The notes: generated by a model from the sequence alone, not told the origin. 64,000 nucleotides of DNA from Bacillota bacterium (GCA_023423045.1 JAFAGA010000073.1:62001-126000), one strand, 5' to 3'; positions 43,269 through 51,741 are shown, counted from the stretch's first letter. Program-made: numbers and translations.

Positions 43269-43925
43269 TTACAGAATAAACATAAGCAGCAATACAATAT
43301 AAGTCTTTTTAATATCCCGGTTCACAAGAAGGTAAGCGGCGCCAAGCATGAATCCGAGAACAAGTCCATGAAGCCCAATCCAGATGCTTCCCTTTGTTAA
43401 AGTATGAACCATCCCCCAGGTAAGACCACAAAGGATACCGCCATAAGGGAGCTTTCGATTACCTGTCCAGACTTCAAAGGCCTTTTGGCCAAAAACAATG
43501 ATCAACATAAAGAGCACGGTTTCAAAGGCGTAGTAGATATATTGGAACGTAAAGAGCAGGGGACCTTTTCGCTGGAATTCTATCCATATCTTAAATCCGC
43601 CCCGGCTCATAGAACTCATAGCAAAAGATAATAAAACCGTGCCTGCTGCTGCGGCCCATTGCCAAAGCTTCATTGGCGGGGTCCTGTCAAAAAGGCGGAA
43701 GTTATATTTTTTTTCTGCTGTCCTAATCAGGTAAAACGCTACCAGTCCCCAGGTAAGGCAGGTGATAACCCAATGAAATATTGTCTGGGCGTTGGTCCAA
43801 TCCTGCATCTGGCTTTTGTACAGAGCAGGCTCGATTAGATAGGCATAGAGCGCCTCCAACCCCAAGCCTCCGAATGCAGAAAGGCCTAATGACAAAAAAT
43901 CAAAGCCGGTAATCTTCTTATTCAT
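43269..43925 (-). CDS. Multi-pass membrane protein (degenerate CPBP-like)
   Basis: 218 residues with about six hydrophobic segments. The C-terminal part (YGGILCGLTWGMVHTLTKGSIWIGLHGLVLGFMLGAAYLLV) recalls the second half of CPBP/CAAX-protease-like membrane proteins, including a W-G-M-V-H motif, but the EExxxR motif is absent, so protease activity is doubtful. Starts 8 bp inside the end of the DUF3021 gene with GAGGATAAAG as site, hence translationally coupled. Probably works with the LytTR regulator and DUF3021 protein. Confidence 0.75.
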   Translation of the reverse strand: MNKKITGFDFLSLGLSAFGGLGLEALYAYLIEPALYKSQMQDWTNAQTIFHWVITCLTWGLVAFYLIRTAEKKYNFRLFDRTPPMKLWQWAAAAGTVLLSFAMSSMSRGGFKIWIEFQRKGPLLFTFQYIYYAFETVLFMLIIVFGQKAFEVWTGNRKLPYGGILCGLTWGMVHTLTKGSIWIGLHGLVLGFMLGAAYLLVNRDIKKTYIVLLLMFIL

Positions 43926-44352
43926 TTGCTTTATCCTCCCTCTTGATATTATTTAATAATTGGTTTATTTTGCTTACTTCCTTCCATAGCTGGACATAGT
44001 ACAGGAAAGCGCCTATGATATACGGAATGGTAAAGGACAGAAGTATATCCCGGTATCCGTTGGGATGGACTTCTGAGTAAATGCTTATGATCCGGGTAAT
44101 AAGCATCACGCATCCCGTTAAGAATACATATTGTCCGATGATAACAATCGGAAGGGGAATATGGCTCAGGCGGTAATGCTGTGACAGCACCAGGGTTCCA
44201 AGAAAGGATAAAAGCAATATCATGGCCAGGTTTTGCTGATAGTTTCCGAATACCTTCTGAAAGACGGCTTCCAGTATGATTTTGGTGGCGGATATCACTG
44301 TGTATACGACACACACCGTCGGCAAAAACGTCCTCTTATCAATTAACTTCAT
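43918..44352 (-). CDS. DUF3021 family membrane protein
   Basis: 144 residues, four membrane segments (VCVVYTVISATKIILEAVF, LAMILLLSFLGTLVLS, LPIVIIGQYVFLTGCVMLI, LLSFTIPYIIGAFLYYVQLW) and a basic tail. This is the DUF3021 pattern, a family almost always next to a LytTR-domain gene, as here. It overlaps the LytTR stop by 14 bp with GGAGGG 5 nt before its ATG. Thought to be an inhibitor or sensor for the LytTR protein in such LytTR regulatory systems (family knowledge, role in this strain inferred). Confidence 0.87.
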   Translation of the reverse strand: MKLIDKRTFLPTVCVVYTVISATKIILEAVFQKVFGNYQQNLAMILLLSFLGTLVLSQHYRLSHIPLPIVIIGQYVFLTGCVMLITRIISIYSEVHPNGYRDILLSFTIPYIIGAFLYYVQLWKEVSKINQLLNNIKREDKANE

Positions 44353-44797
44353 GACTTCCCTCCATCTTCTTTAAAAATGAAATAAACCGTGCTTTGTAAG
44401 CTCTGTTTAAAATCAAACACTCTCCGTTATTCATCATAAGCTGCATTTTCATATTGAAATCGGTCTTCATATGGCTCACCTTATAAACGTTCACAAGCAT
44501 GGACTTCCCGATCTGGATGAAGCCATTGCTGTAAAAGCGCTCCTGAAAATCCTTCAGGGTATAATCAACCTGGTAGACCCCCTGCTCTAGATAGGCATAA
44601 CAGCGTCTGTCCACCACTTCCAGATAAAAAATTTCCGTCGGAAATATCTTTCTTTGCAGCTTATCCATTCTTCCCATAATTGCCCCGCAGGCTTCCAGAT
44701 AATTCATAACACCGGCAATCTCGGAATCCAGTTCCCCGTAGTATACTTCGATTCTATTTTCCTTAATTGTATCATTCTGATAGTAATTTATTTTCAA
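44339..44797 (-). CDS. LytTR-domain DNA-binding regulator
   Basis: 152 residues from a TTG at 44797. The choice rests on GGGAGGG 7 nt upstream and on a promoter (44819-44846) lying inside the longer open frame to 44854, which rules that extension out. The N-terminal ~45 residues are a short helix region; the C-terminal ~100 residues are a LytTR domain (EIFYLEVVDRRCYAYLEQGVYQVDYTLKDFQERF, FIQIGKSMLVNVYKVSHM, LILNRAYKARFISFLKKM). No receiver domain. Forms an operon with DUF3021 and a membrane protein, likely autoregulated. Confidence 0.88.
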   Translation of the reverse strand: MKINYYQNDTIKENRIEVYYGELDSEIAGVMNYLEACGAIMGRMDKLQRKIFPTEIFYLEVVDRRCYAYLEQGVYQVDYTLKDFQERFYSNGFIQIGKSMLVNVYKVSHMKTDFNMKMQLMMNNGECLILNRAYKARFISFLKKMEGSHEVN

Positions 44798-44818
44798 TAT
44801 TCTTCCCTCCCTGTTCCA

Positions 44819-44846
44819 ATTATAGCAAATCATAGGACGGCTGCAA
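44819..44846 (-). promoter_or_regulatory. Promoter of LytTR operon
   Basis: Minus-strand TTGCAG (44841-44846), 16-bp spacer, TATAAT (44819-44824). Gives a very short leader before the GGGAGGG site. Confidence 0.6.
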
Positions 44847-44907
44847 GAGCTCATTGCGTATGCTTCGATTTTAATGTGCTAAGCTGCACTTGATTACGGA
44901 CATTGTG

Positions 44908-44954
44908 AAACCAAAGACACACGGGACAAAAACCCTGGTGCCTTTGGTTTTTTT
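44908..44954 (+). terminator. Orphan intrinsic terminator
   Basis: AAACCAAAG pairs with CTTTGGTTT, with inner GGG/CCC pairing, followed by seven T in all. It points along the plus strand but the nearest upstream plus-strand gene ends 3 kb away, so it may end a small RNA or antisense transcript. The 412-bp gap 44798-45209 otherwise shows nothing clear; it is A/T-rich after 44950. Confidence 0.6.
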
Positions 44955-45209
44955 GCAAAACATCAAATTCGTAATAAAAAATTAAGAAAATAAAACCATA
45001 CTTTATAAATCCACATATTGGTAAATAGAGAAGTATGTAGTATACTATATATAGCAGGTTTCTGCAAATAAACAGAAGATGAATACAAGAACAGAAGGAA
45101 TGGAAGACAGGAAAAATAAAAGGCAATAATAATATTAAAAACAGGACATACAAGAATAGAATATACAGCTGCGAAGGACACAAAAGCAGAAGGTACAGGA
45201 GGGGTTTGA

Positions 45210-46199
45210 ATGCGGAAGATATTTTTGGTGGAAGACGGGGATGCCGCGGGGGACGGCATTAAGGATATCATCAAGGAACAGGCTGCTGATGCAAAGAAGT
45301 GCAGGAGCAGTCGGGAAGAATATAATATGGAGGATAGGAACCGCCTTTTTAATGATATGGTGGGAGAAGACAGCTCCCCGAGGCAACTTTTGGAACAGGG
45401 GAAAAAGCTGGGGCTGGAGCTTGATGTCTTATCCTGCAGCATTCTCCTGCTCAAGCTAGAACCGGCAAGGCAGCAGCCCTTTGAAGTGGGACAGGCCGCC
45501 GATATTACCCCGGAGCTGGAGAGCTTATTCGAGGGAAGGGAGGAGATCATCAAGTTTTACCTTCCGCAGAAAATATTGGCCCTGCTTATTAAAGGGAACA
45601 GCATCGAAGAGGTTCTAAATACACAGGAGGCCTGTATTGATTATGTTAAGAAGCTTATGGAGCGGAGTAAGGGCAGCAGCTATTTCGGAGGGGCAGGAAG
45701 GCCGGTGGGAACAATCTTAGAATTGCCGGATGCCTTTCGGGAAGCCAGCAGAGCCTTTGTCTATCGCTATATTCTGGACACCAGTGAGATACTCCGTTTT
45801 TCCGATGTCTCAGGAGATAACGCAGTCATTCCGGGATTTGGCTTTGAGACGGGGAGTATAATGCAGCTAAACAAGAGAAAAGTGGAGAACTTTCTCGAGA
45901 ACTGCAATAAAGAAGAGATTGGCTATTTTGTGGAGGAGTATCTGAGAAGCATCAGCAACGATAGCCGCAATTCCTTGCTGTTCCGGCAATATATTATCGT
46001 GGATATGTATTGCATTGTTGCCTCCTTTGCGGAAGAGCTGGGATATGGAAAAAGAGTGATTGACGAACCCTTCGAGGGAACGGTCCAGCTTCCGATGATT
46101 AATTCCTTTGACTTTATCAGAAGATATGTGGAAAAAATCTTTCATCAGGTCATTGAATTACGGGATATTTCCGCTGATTCTGCCGGAAAGAGGGGCTGA
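45210..46199 (+). CDS. Truncated YesN-like response regulator (linker region only)
   Basis: 329 residues with GGAGGGG before the ATG. The first ~20 residues, MRKIFLVEDGDAAGDGIKDI, are the start of a response-regulator receiver domain, but the remaining ~95 residues of that domain, including the phosphorylated Asp, are missing. Residues ~45-320 match the middle region of YesN-type regulators (SPRQLLEQGKKLGLELDVLSCSILLLKL; FVYRYILDTSEILRFSDV; YVEKIFHQVIELRD). The AraC-type HTH that should follow is also absent; the protein stops at KRG. It is either a decayed gene or a ligand-binding protein freed from signalling. The frame is clean, favouring some remaining function. Confidence 0.75.
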   Translation: MRKIFLVEDGDAAGDGIKDIIKEQAADAKKCRSSREEYNMEDRNRLFNDMVGEDSSPRQLLEQGKKLGLELDVLSCSILLLKLEPARQQPFEVGQAADITPELESLFEGREEIIKFYLPQKILALLIKGNSIEEVLNTQEACIDYVKKLMERSKGSSYFGGAGRPVGTILELPDAFREASRAFVYRYILDTSEILRFSDVSGDNAVIPGFGFETGSIMQLNKRKVENFLENCNKEEIGYFVEEYLRSISNDSRNSLLFRQYIIVDMYCIVASFAEELGYGKRVIDEPFEGTVQLPMINSFDFIRRYVEKIFHQVIELRDISADSAGKRG

Positions 46200-46326
46200 A
46201 AAACGAAAATAACAATAATTACTTCAAAAGTATTAAATTATTTCCGGGAAAGCTACGATATACATGATATAAGGACACATTCGGCTAAATATCAAGGATG
46301 AAGCGACCAACAAGGAGGTACAGTGT

Positions 46327-47322
46327 ATGTCGATAAAAGGAGTTAATTCAAGTCTGCAGAGGGATCAGGCGGGAAATATTACGGTTTCCATCGCTGCCCA
46401 GACTTCAGCAAAGAAGGGGAAAGACGGAGGTAAAACCTTATTTGCAGGAGATACGAATCTCATGCCGGAGGATACGTTAATGACCAGACTTCAGGCACGG
46501 AAGAGGGCGATGAAGGTAATTGCAGATGCCTATAAAAGTGAAACGAATATCGATCGGGGCATATCGGATATTAAGCAGATGCAGAAGAAAAAACAGGAAG
46601 CCCTGGATCAGGCATCGGAAGAGATATTGGCTCTGAGGGCAGGGAGGCAGAGGCTGAGAGAAGGATATGGCGTCAGCGAGGACAGTGAGGAGGAGCAAAA
46701 CCTCAAGGCTCTGGAAGCTCTGGCGAAAACCCGTTACGGCTCAGGTAAATTGACGGAAGAGGAGCAGGAACGTCTCAATAATATGGGACCGCTGACAGAA
46801 TACCAAAAAGAATCTTTGTATTATTTCTCGATGGAGGAAGTCTGGCAGAGGAGAATGGAGGATGCCAGGAACGGGATCTTTAATGCGTCCAGAACAATAG
46901 AAGCGATTGAACGGGAGCGTGTTAAGTCCCACCAGATGGTGGATGCTCAAAAGGAAGCGGCGGATATTATGGAGAAGGCCGCAAAGCAGATCGCACATAT
47001 GCTGATGGAGGATGTGAAGGAACAGTTTGACGAAGATCTGAATGAGAAGCTGGAGGAAGCAAAGCAGCGGGAGAAGGAACAGCAGGAAGAGGAAGAGAAG
47101 CTGGAAAAAGCAAGGCAGGAGAGAGAAGAGGTACAGGATAAGAAGCAGAATAAGGATGGTGAATCCGCTGTCTCTCTGCAGAGAGCAGGAAGCAATGATG
47201 TCTCTCCTATGGATACCGATATTCTCCGGCAGGAGCTGCAAATAGATCTGATGGAACTGGCAAAAAAGCAGAATATGCATCAGGAAGAGCTTAAGGGAAT
47301 TCTTTTGGATGAGTTTTTCTAA
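46327..47322 (+). CDS. Coiled-coil protein of unknown function
   Basis: 331 residues, cytoplasmic. The N-terminus MSIKGVNSSLQRDQAGNITV is followed by highly charged helices with long heptad-like stretches, especially ~195-285, rich in Glu, Lys and Gln (EEAKQREKEQQEEEEKLE). No domain is recognised. Similar coiled-coil proteins occur in Lachnospiraceae, where I know no function. AAGGAGGT lies 8 nt before the ATG and a strong terminator follows, so it is an independent, well-expressed unit. Confidence 0.85.
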   Translation: MSIKGVNSSLQRDQAGNITVSIAAQTSAKKGKDGGKTLFAGDTNLMPEDTLMTRLQARKRAMKVIADAYKSETNIDRGISDIKQMQKKKQEALDQASEEILALRAGRQRLREGYGVSEDSEEEQNLKALEALAKTRYGSGKLTEEEQERLNNMGPLTEYQKESLYYFSMEEVWQRRMEDARNGIFNASRTIEAIERERVKSHQMVDAQKEAADIMEKAAKQIAHMLMEDVKEQFDEDLNEKLEEAKQREKEQQEEEEKLEKARQEREEVQDKKQNKDGESAVSLQRAGSNDVSPMDTDILRQELQIDLMELAKKQNMHQEELKGILLDEFF

Positions 47323-47327
47323 AATGT

Positions 47328-47384
47328 AAAATATCCCATAGAAAAAGCAGTATTTGATATCTGCTTCTTCTATGGGATATTTTT
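47328..47384 (+). terminator. Strong intrinsic terminator
   Basis: Long hairpin: AAAATATCCCATAGAA ... TTCTATGGGATATTTT with an inner AAGCAG/CTGCTT stem, followed by T. The symmetrical A/T ends could also terminate the convergent SleB gene. Confidence 0.88.
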
Positions 47385-47428
47385 GATTAGCAACAAGAAG
47401 TGGCTTGCCGCTTCTTATGGTTTGTTAT

Positions 47429-48181
47429 TTATTTTACAAATATCATATTATCGATAGAAGCGGTTCTGGGCTTTGCCCATAGCCATGCATTGGTGGAGCT
47501 GTTATCAAAATAAAAGAGGGCTCCGTTGCTGGGGTCACTGCCGTACAGTGCTGCTTTGGCCGCCTTAACCGAATCGGAAGAGGCAGGCTTCTTGATCATG
47601 CCGTTTTTAACAGGAGTGAACTGATAGTATCCGCCGGCCACATGATTGATTACCTTTTTAATGGTGCCTGGCCAGTCAGGGCTTTGCACCCGGTTGACCA
47701 CCACAGCACCAACTGCGACCTTTGCCGGGTAGGACTCGCCTCCGGCTTCTGCTTCAATTAGTCTGGCAAGAAGGTCCAGTTCACTTTTGGTATAAGAGAT
47801 TACCGCATCCGAGCTGCCGGAGGCCTTCACACCGGGAATGGTTAGCTTCTGGCCCGGAATCAGCTGGTTATCCCATTTGTTATTTGCCTTGCGAAGGGCA
47901 TCCAGGGCTATCCCGTACTGCTTGGCGATGGTGTACAGGCTGTCGCCGCTTTTTACGGTATGAACCTTGGCGGCGACATACAGAACCTGGCCCGGATAGA
48001 TGGTGCCGGAGGACAGATTATTGTCCTGCTTCAGGGTGCTCACCGGTGTGTGAAAGAGCTGGCCTATCTTATAGAGTGAATCGTTGGCCGCTACGGTATA
48101 GCTGGCAGCGAATGCGGTTACCGGTGATAAGGAATATAGAATGCATAGAGTAATCAGTAATATCTTACCTGGTCGTTTCAT
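47429..48181 (-). CDS. sleB: Cell-wall hydrolase SleB with two LysM domains
   Basis: 250 residues. Signal peptide ILLITLCILYSLSPVTAFAA; two LysM modules at ~27-70 (YTVAANDSLYKIGQLFHTPV) and ~73-116 (HTVKSGDSLYTIAKQYGIAL) that bind peptidoglycan; a C-terminal hydrolase_2 domain (LLARLIEAEAGGESYPAKVAVGAVVVNRV, AGGYYQFTPV, ALYGSDPSNGALFYFD) with the catalytic Glu in EAEAGGE. SleB enzymes are lytic transglycosylases acting on spore cortex during germination, though LysM-bearing forms may act in vegetative walls. AAAGGAGGATCT precedes the ATG. Confidence 0.92.
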   Translation of the reverse strand: MKRPGKILLITLCILYSLSPVTAFAASYTVAANDSLYKIGQLFHTPVSTLKQDNNLSSGTIYPGQVLYVAAKVHTVKSGDSLYTIAKQYGIALDALRKANNKWDNQLIPGQKLTIPGVKASGSSDAVISYTKSELDLLARLIEAEAGGESYPAKVAVGAVVVNRVQSPDWPGTIKKVINHVAGGYYQFTPVKNGMIKKPASSDSVKAAKAALYGSDPSNGALFYFDNSSTNAWLWAKPRTASIDNMIFVK

Positions 48182-48392
48182 GATTAGATCCTCCTTTGGT
48201 GATTATCACAGTTACTTTGTTACTGGGTCTATTGTAACGCACTATTATGCACTATTCCTATGGACGATTGCTGGAAAAGAAGGGAGATATGGGAACATGT
48301 TTTTCGTTTCGATAATATAATTTTCCCAAAACAGGAATAAGCTATAGGGAAGAGGCAGTATAACATGCATAAGGAAAAGGGGACACATTATT

Positions 48393-49376
48393 ATGAATAC
48401 AGATAGAGAGAGGATTACTGCGGATCTGCTGACGTTGCTGGTCGTTATCTTATTTCTGGTACTTTTGAGGATAAAAAACTGGAATGATACAATGATTACC
48501 TCCTCCGTGCCCGGCCAGCGCTATGACATTCATCTGATCACAATTGACAAGATGGATCAGCACTGGTACCTAATGGATCAGGGAGCCTCCGATATGGCCA
48601 GGATGCTAAGAGTAGGATATCGATGGACTGCACCGGAGACAAAGGATACACAGAGACAGATTGAACTTCTGGAGGAGGCGGTACGAGGGGGAGCGAAAGC
48701 TGTTTTGATTGCAGTGAATGACCCGGTAGCTTTATCCGGTGTCATCGAAGATGCGAAGGCGCAGGGGGTAAGGATCATCTATGTGGATACACCGGCATAT
48801 GAGGAAGCTGTAATTACGCTGTCCACGGATAATCACAGCGCCGGTTTGCAGGCGGGGAGAGCAATGCTCTATGAGTTGGCGGAGCTTGGGATAGAGAGCG
48901 GAAGAATTGGGATCATCGGAGTCAATGAGGTTACGGATTCTACCCTGAGGAGGGAGGAGGGCTTTCGCGAAGCGATAAAATCGGATGGAAGATTCACATT
49001 GGTCCCGACGGAGTACAGCAACGGTGACCCGGAAGTTTCACAGAATGCAGCAATGGCTCTTATGAGGAATTACCCTGATTTGGTGGGACTGTTTGGGACC
49101 AATGAGGGCTCTACTGTGGGAGTCGGCAATGCGATTAAAGAAGTTAAAGCCCAGGTCCAGAGGAGAAATATTATAGGGGTGGGCTTTGATCAATCAGAGC
49201 AGCTGATGAATTTATTAAAGGAGGGAAGTCTGGCGGCACTTGTGATCCAGAACCCCTATACCATGGGATATCTGGGGGTGGCCGAGGCAGTGGCCTCCCT
49301 AAGTGGCTTCGATACGGGGCCGGACATGATTAATACCGGTGTCAGTGTGCTTCGGGGAGCTCTATTTCAGAATTAA
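48393..49376 (+). CDS. Membrane-anchored periplasmic-binding-protein-like sugar receptor
   Basis: 327 residues. An uncleaved N-terminal anchor (LLTLLVVILFLVLLRI) replaces the lipobox usual in Gram-positives. The rest is a type I periplasmic-binding domain of the ribose/galactose class: GGAKAVLIAVNDPVALSGVIEDAKAQGVRIIYVDTPA, STDNHSAGLQAGRAM, IGIIGVNEVTDSTLRREEGF, GLFGTNEGSTVGVGNAI. No permease or ATPase is adjacent. Such solitary proteins often serve as sensors for a nearby or distant two-component system; the truncated YesN-like gene 2 kb upstream may be the relic of one. A GGGG-containing weak site precedes the ATG. Confidence 0.85.
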   Translation: MNTDRERITADLLTLLVVILFLVLLRIKNWNDTMITSSVPGQRYDIHLITIDKMDQHWYLMDQGASDMARMLRVGYRWTAPETKDTQRQIELLEEAVRGGAKAVLIAVNDPVALSGVIEDAKAQGVRIIYVDTPAYEEAVITLSTDNHSAGLQAGRAMLYELAELGIESGRIGIIGVNEVTDSTLRREEGFREAIKSDGRFTLVPTEYSNGDPEVSQNAAMALMRNYPDLVGLFGTNEGSTVGVGNAIKEVKAQVQRRNIIGVGFDQSEQLMNLLKEGSLAALVIQNPYTMGYLGVAEAVASLSGFDTGPDMINTGVSVLRGALFQN

Positions 49377-49391
49377 TACGGCATGTAAAGC

Positions 49392-49422
49392 GGCGTATCA
49401 TGTAAAAATGATACGCCACTTT
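49392..49422 (+). terminator. Intrinsic terminator
   Basis: Perfect 10-bp stem GGCGTATCAT / ATGATACGCC, 6-nt loop, then ACTTTTATT. Confidence 0.85.
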
Positions 49423-49455
49423 TATTATCCCTATAATAAAGCTTAGACAGGCAGA

Positions 49456-49665
49456 TTAGCTTTTCTGTTTTTCTGCAACCAGCAGCCAATCATCATTATC
49501 TTTTTTATCTGGCAATTCCCAATCCCCATGGATCGGTATTAGGTTTTCTGAAGCATCCGTGTATTCATCGGTACGGGGATTAAACCATCTTGTGCGGTAC
49601 AGACCGCTTTGTAATCCTTTGATCTTAGTCGTCAATCTTGTGGAAGCCACATAGTAGATAACCAT
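49456..49665 (-). pseudogene. C-terminal remnant of a DUF4038-like glycoside hydrolase
   Basis: 69 codons. The sequence YYVASTRLTTKIKGLQSG--RTRWFNPRTDEYTDAS and the end DDWLLVAEKQ match the putative collagen-binding (beta-sandwich) domain that ends DUF4038/apiosidase-like glycosidases. The catalytic barrel is missing, a stop codon lies directly before the first ATG, and there is no ribosome binding site. Hence a relic, probably cut off at the border of the A+T-rich segment that begins after it. Confidence 0.6.
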
Positions 49666-49904
49666 TCAATCCTGATTTTTATTAATTGTCACTAATGATG
49701 CGCATTGTGCCTTCATAAGCCTATCTGTTCTGCGTCAAAGCTTTATAAGGAAGAGGCTCCGAGCAGAGAAGCGACAAAAATAAAAGCAATTCCACATTAT
49801 GCCTGGAGAAAGCGGCCTGGAGGAGTAAAAATAGGAGTATCCTGCAGGTGTAAAGCTATTGCTGTGTTTTGTCTGCAGAATACTTATGTTTTTTGTGATC
49901 TTAT

Positions 49905-49976
49905 GACTATTAAAATAGTTATTTACAAATTATTACCATTGTGATAATATGTAAATAAAGCAACTATTGCAATAGT
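49905..49976 (+). promoter_or_regulatory. BlaI-type promoter/operator pair (copy 1)
   Basis: Dyad 1 at 49905-49920 (GACTATTAAAATAGTT), then TTTACA (49922-49927), 17-bp spacer, TAATAT (49945-49950), then dyad 2 at 49963-49976 (ACTATTGCAATAGT). The arrangement repeats that before the intact blaI-like gene (52893-52964). It now drives a dead blaI copy and possibly the secreted amidase. Confidence 0.65.
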
Positions 49977-49992
49977 CAAATAAGAACTTTCT

Positions 49993-50148
49993 ATGAAACT
50001 ATATGATACAGAATTAAAGGTAACGGAGGATTTGTGGAGAGAAGGTGATTTATATGCGGGTATGCTGTCAAAGATTTTAAAGGAAGAAATCGGCTAAAAT
50101 CGTAATATTATTTATATGGAGAAATGTATTGATAAGGAGCGGTATTGA
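49993..50148 (+). pseudogene. Truncated BlaI/MecI-like repressor copy
   Basis: The first 34 codons are nearly identical to the intact gene at 52979 (MKLYD-ELKV-E-LWREGDLYAGML-KILK-EIG). The Trp codon that follows in the intact copy is TAA here, and after a few more recognisable residues (NRN, EKCIDK) a deletion and a second in-frame stop end the similarity at about 50148. It cannot bind DNA as a full repressor, since the recognition helix and dimer domain are lost. Confidence 0.85.
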
Positions 50149-50283
50149 AAGTAAATATGTGAATATATTTACGAATATTTTCTACTGGATAAATATTTTA
50201 GTAAGCAATATTATCATATGGCGATGTTAATATTGTGCCATATTATTAAATCCATACGTGAGTGTGGTAGAATGGAGAAGTTT

Positions 50284-51543
50284 ATGAAAAAACAAATTAT
50301 TGCTCTTTTATTAGTTATCTTTGTATTTGTTATACCAAGTAGTTCATACGCTAATGCTAAAGCAATAACTCCTACAGATGATATTACCATAGTGACGAGC
50401 GAGAAGCTGCTAGACACCCTTCTTTTACGGCAATTTGAAGGACTTGTGTCAGGAGAATCCGTAGATGCGTCGGAGCTATTCGTAGAAAATGATATTACAC
50501 GTCATTATCAGTTATTTTTAAAATGGAGAATCGAACAAGCAGTTGCTGTGGGGACTACTTATGATAAATACAATTATGAGATTGTAGATATAGTAAGTTC
50601 AAGTTCTACCACTTTAGTGGCTACAGTGAATGCTGAATATTATTATCTAAACAGCCCATATAAGTATGGGCAGGCAGACATAATATATACTATTACAGCT
50701 GTAGATACAAAGGAAGGGACTAGAATATCTTTCATAGATACCAATGAAGTTATGTATAGTGAGTTTTCGCAAAATATATTGAGCATTAGTGATGTTCAGA
50801 AATCCTATGATTCAGCGAAACAAATAGTTAGTGACAGTATTGACGATTTGTATGTTTTGGATAAATTAATGGAGCAATCATTTGCTGAGCAAACAAATAG
50901 TGTTACCAATGACAATATTGAAGATACGCCTAGTTTAGCAGCGCTTAGTTCCTATTCTTATAATGCATCTACTGGAGTCGCGTATGCGAATAAATATTAT
51001 AAGAATAGAAATCTGTATTTTTACGATGCGGGAGTTGATTGTACCAATTTTGTATCTCAGTGCATATGGGCAGCATATGGTGGATGGAGTACATCAGATT
51101 CTGATGCGACAATGCAAAGTAATATAACTGCGAAGAAAAGAATGATGAATAGTACATATTTGTCTAATTGGTTTGCAGGTTCTGGTGGAGGAGGAACACC
51201 TTGGGAAAGCGTAAATGGTCTTTGGAATTTTGTGACTTCCAGCCCTTCTGAAGGACCTAAAGCAACGGGATATAATAACAATAATCCGTACTATTACTTG
51301 GATGCACCTTCAATACAAGCAGGAAATGTTTTGCAAGTAAGGACATCGAGCGGTGCTGCAAATGATTACAGCCATTCAGTTTATGTCATCTATGCCGTAG
51401 GATTAAATGATTGGAATGAAATAGGGGTAGCACAGCACACTAGTAATGTAACTAGATCAGTGGCAGACCTGGTTTCTGGCTGGGGAGGAACAAATTGTTA
51501 TATGCGAAGATTGGTATTCACAAGCGCAAATTTTTCACGTTAA
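50284..51543 (+). CDS. Secreted protein with C-terminal amidase_6 (papain-like) domain
   Basis: 419 residues from the ATG at 50284 (GGAGA 6 nt upstream). Signal peptide MKKQIIALLLVIFVFVIPSSSYA. The middle region to ~225 has no recognised domain and looks like a two-part mixed alpha/beta region. The C-terminal ~160 residues, YNASTGVAYANKYYKNRNLYF onward, are the amidase_6 domain with catalytic Cys in DCTNFVSQC and His in DYSHSVYVI. Such enzymes are likely cell-wall or peptide amidases. Codon use is strongly A/T-biased compared with genes outside 49.9-55.5 kb. Confidence 0.88.
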   Translation: MKKQIIALLLVIFVFVIPSSSYANAKAITPTDDITIVTSEKLLDTLLLRQFEGLVSGESVDASELFVENDITRHYQLFLKWRIEQAVAVGTTYDKYNYEIVDIVSSSSTTLVATVNAEYYYLNSPYKYGQADIIYTITAVDTKEGTRISFIDTNEVMYSEFSQNILSISDVQKSYDSAKQIVSDSIDDLYVLDKLMEQSFAEQTNSVTNDNIEDTPSLAALSSYSYNASTGVAYANKYYKNRNLYFYDAGVDCTNFVSQCIWAAYGGWSTSDSDATMQSNITAKKRMMNSTYLSNWFAGSGGGGTPWESVNGLWNFVTSSPSEGPKATGYNNNNPYYYLDAPSIQAGNVLQVRTSSGAANDYSHSVYVIYAVGLNDWNEIGVAQHTSNVTRSVADLVSGWGGTNCYMRRLVFTSANFSR

Positions 51544-51704
51544 TTTGTAAAATATATTAAATTGATCTTGATTTTTCTGTAATGATGAATTCATAATAAA
51601 ACCATAATTTGGGAACACTAATTACATTTTTTAAAAGAATTATGTAATGTTTGAGATATTGAAAGTGGAAATCTAGTATCAAAGTGTAGATTCCCAATGG
51701 ATGT

Positions 51705-51741
51705 CATTGCCCTTGCGAGGAGCCAATCGCATAGGGCAATG
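51705..51741 (+). other. Hairpin in the amidase-lipoprotein gap
   Basis: CATTGCCCTTGCGA pairs with TCGCATAGGGCAATG (one bulge, 8-nt loop) but lacks a T-run. It may still end or protect the amidase mRNA. The remainder of the 400-bp gap 51544-51943 shows nothing I can name apart from A/T-rich sequence. Confidence 0.45.

Noticed and set aside
43145..43279. 44-codon plus-strand ORF between hydrolase and membrane-protein genes
   Set aside because: No good ribosome binding site, overlaps the end of the opposite gene and matches nothing I know; at most a relic.
43269..43925. Call as an active CAAX/CPBP protease
   Set aside because: The EExxxR motif is missing; only a weak resemblance in the C-terminal half remains.
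46741..47280. Leucine-rich minus-strand frame that looks like a membrane protein
   Set aside because: It is the antisense of Glu/Gln/Lys codons in the coiled-coil gene.
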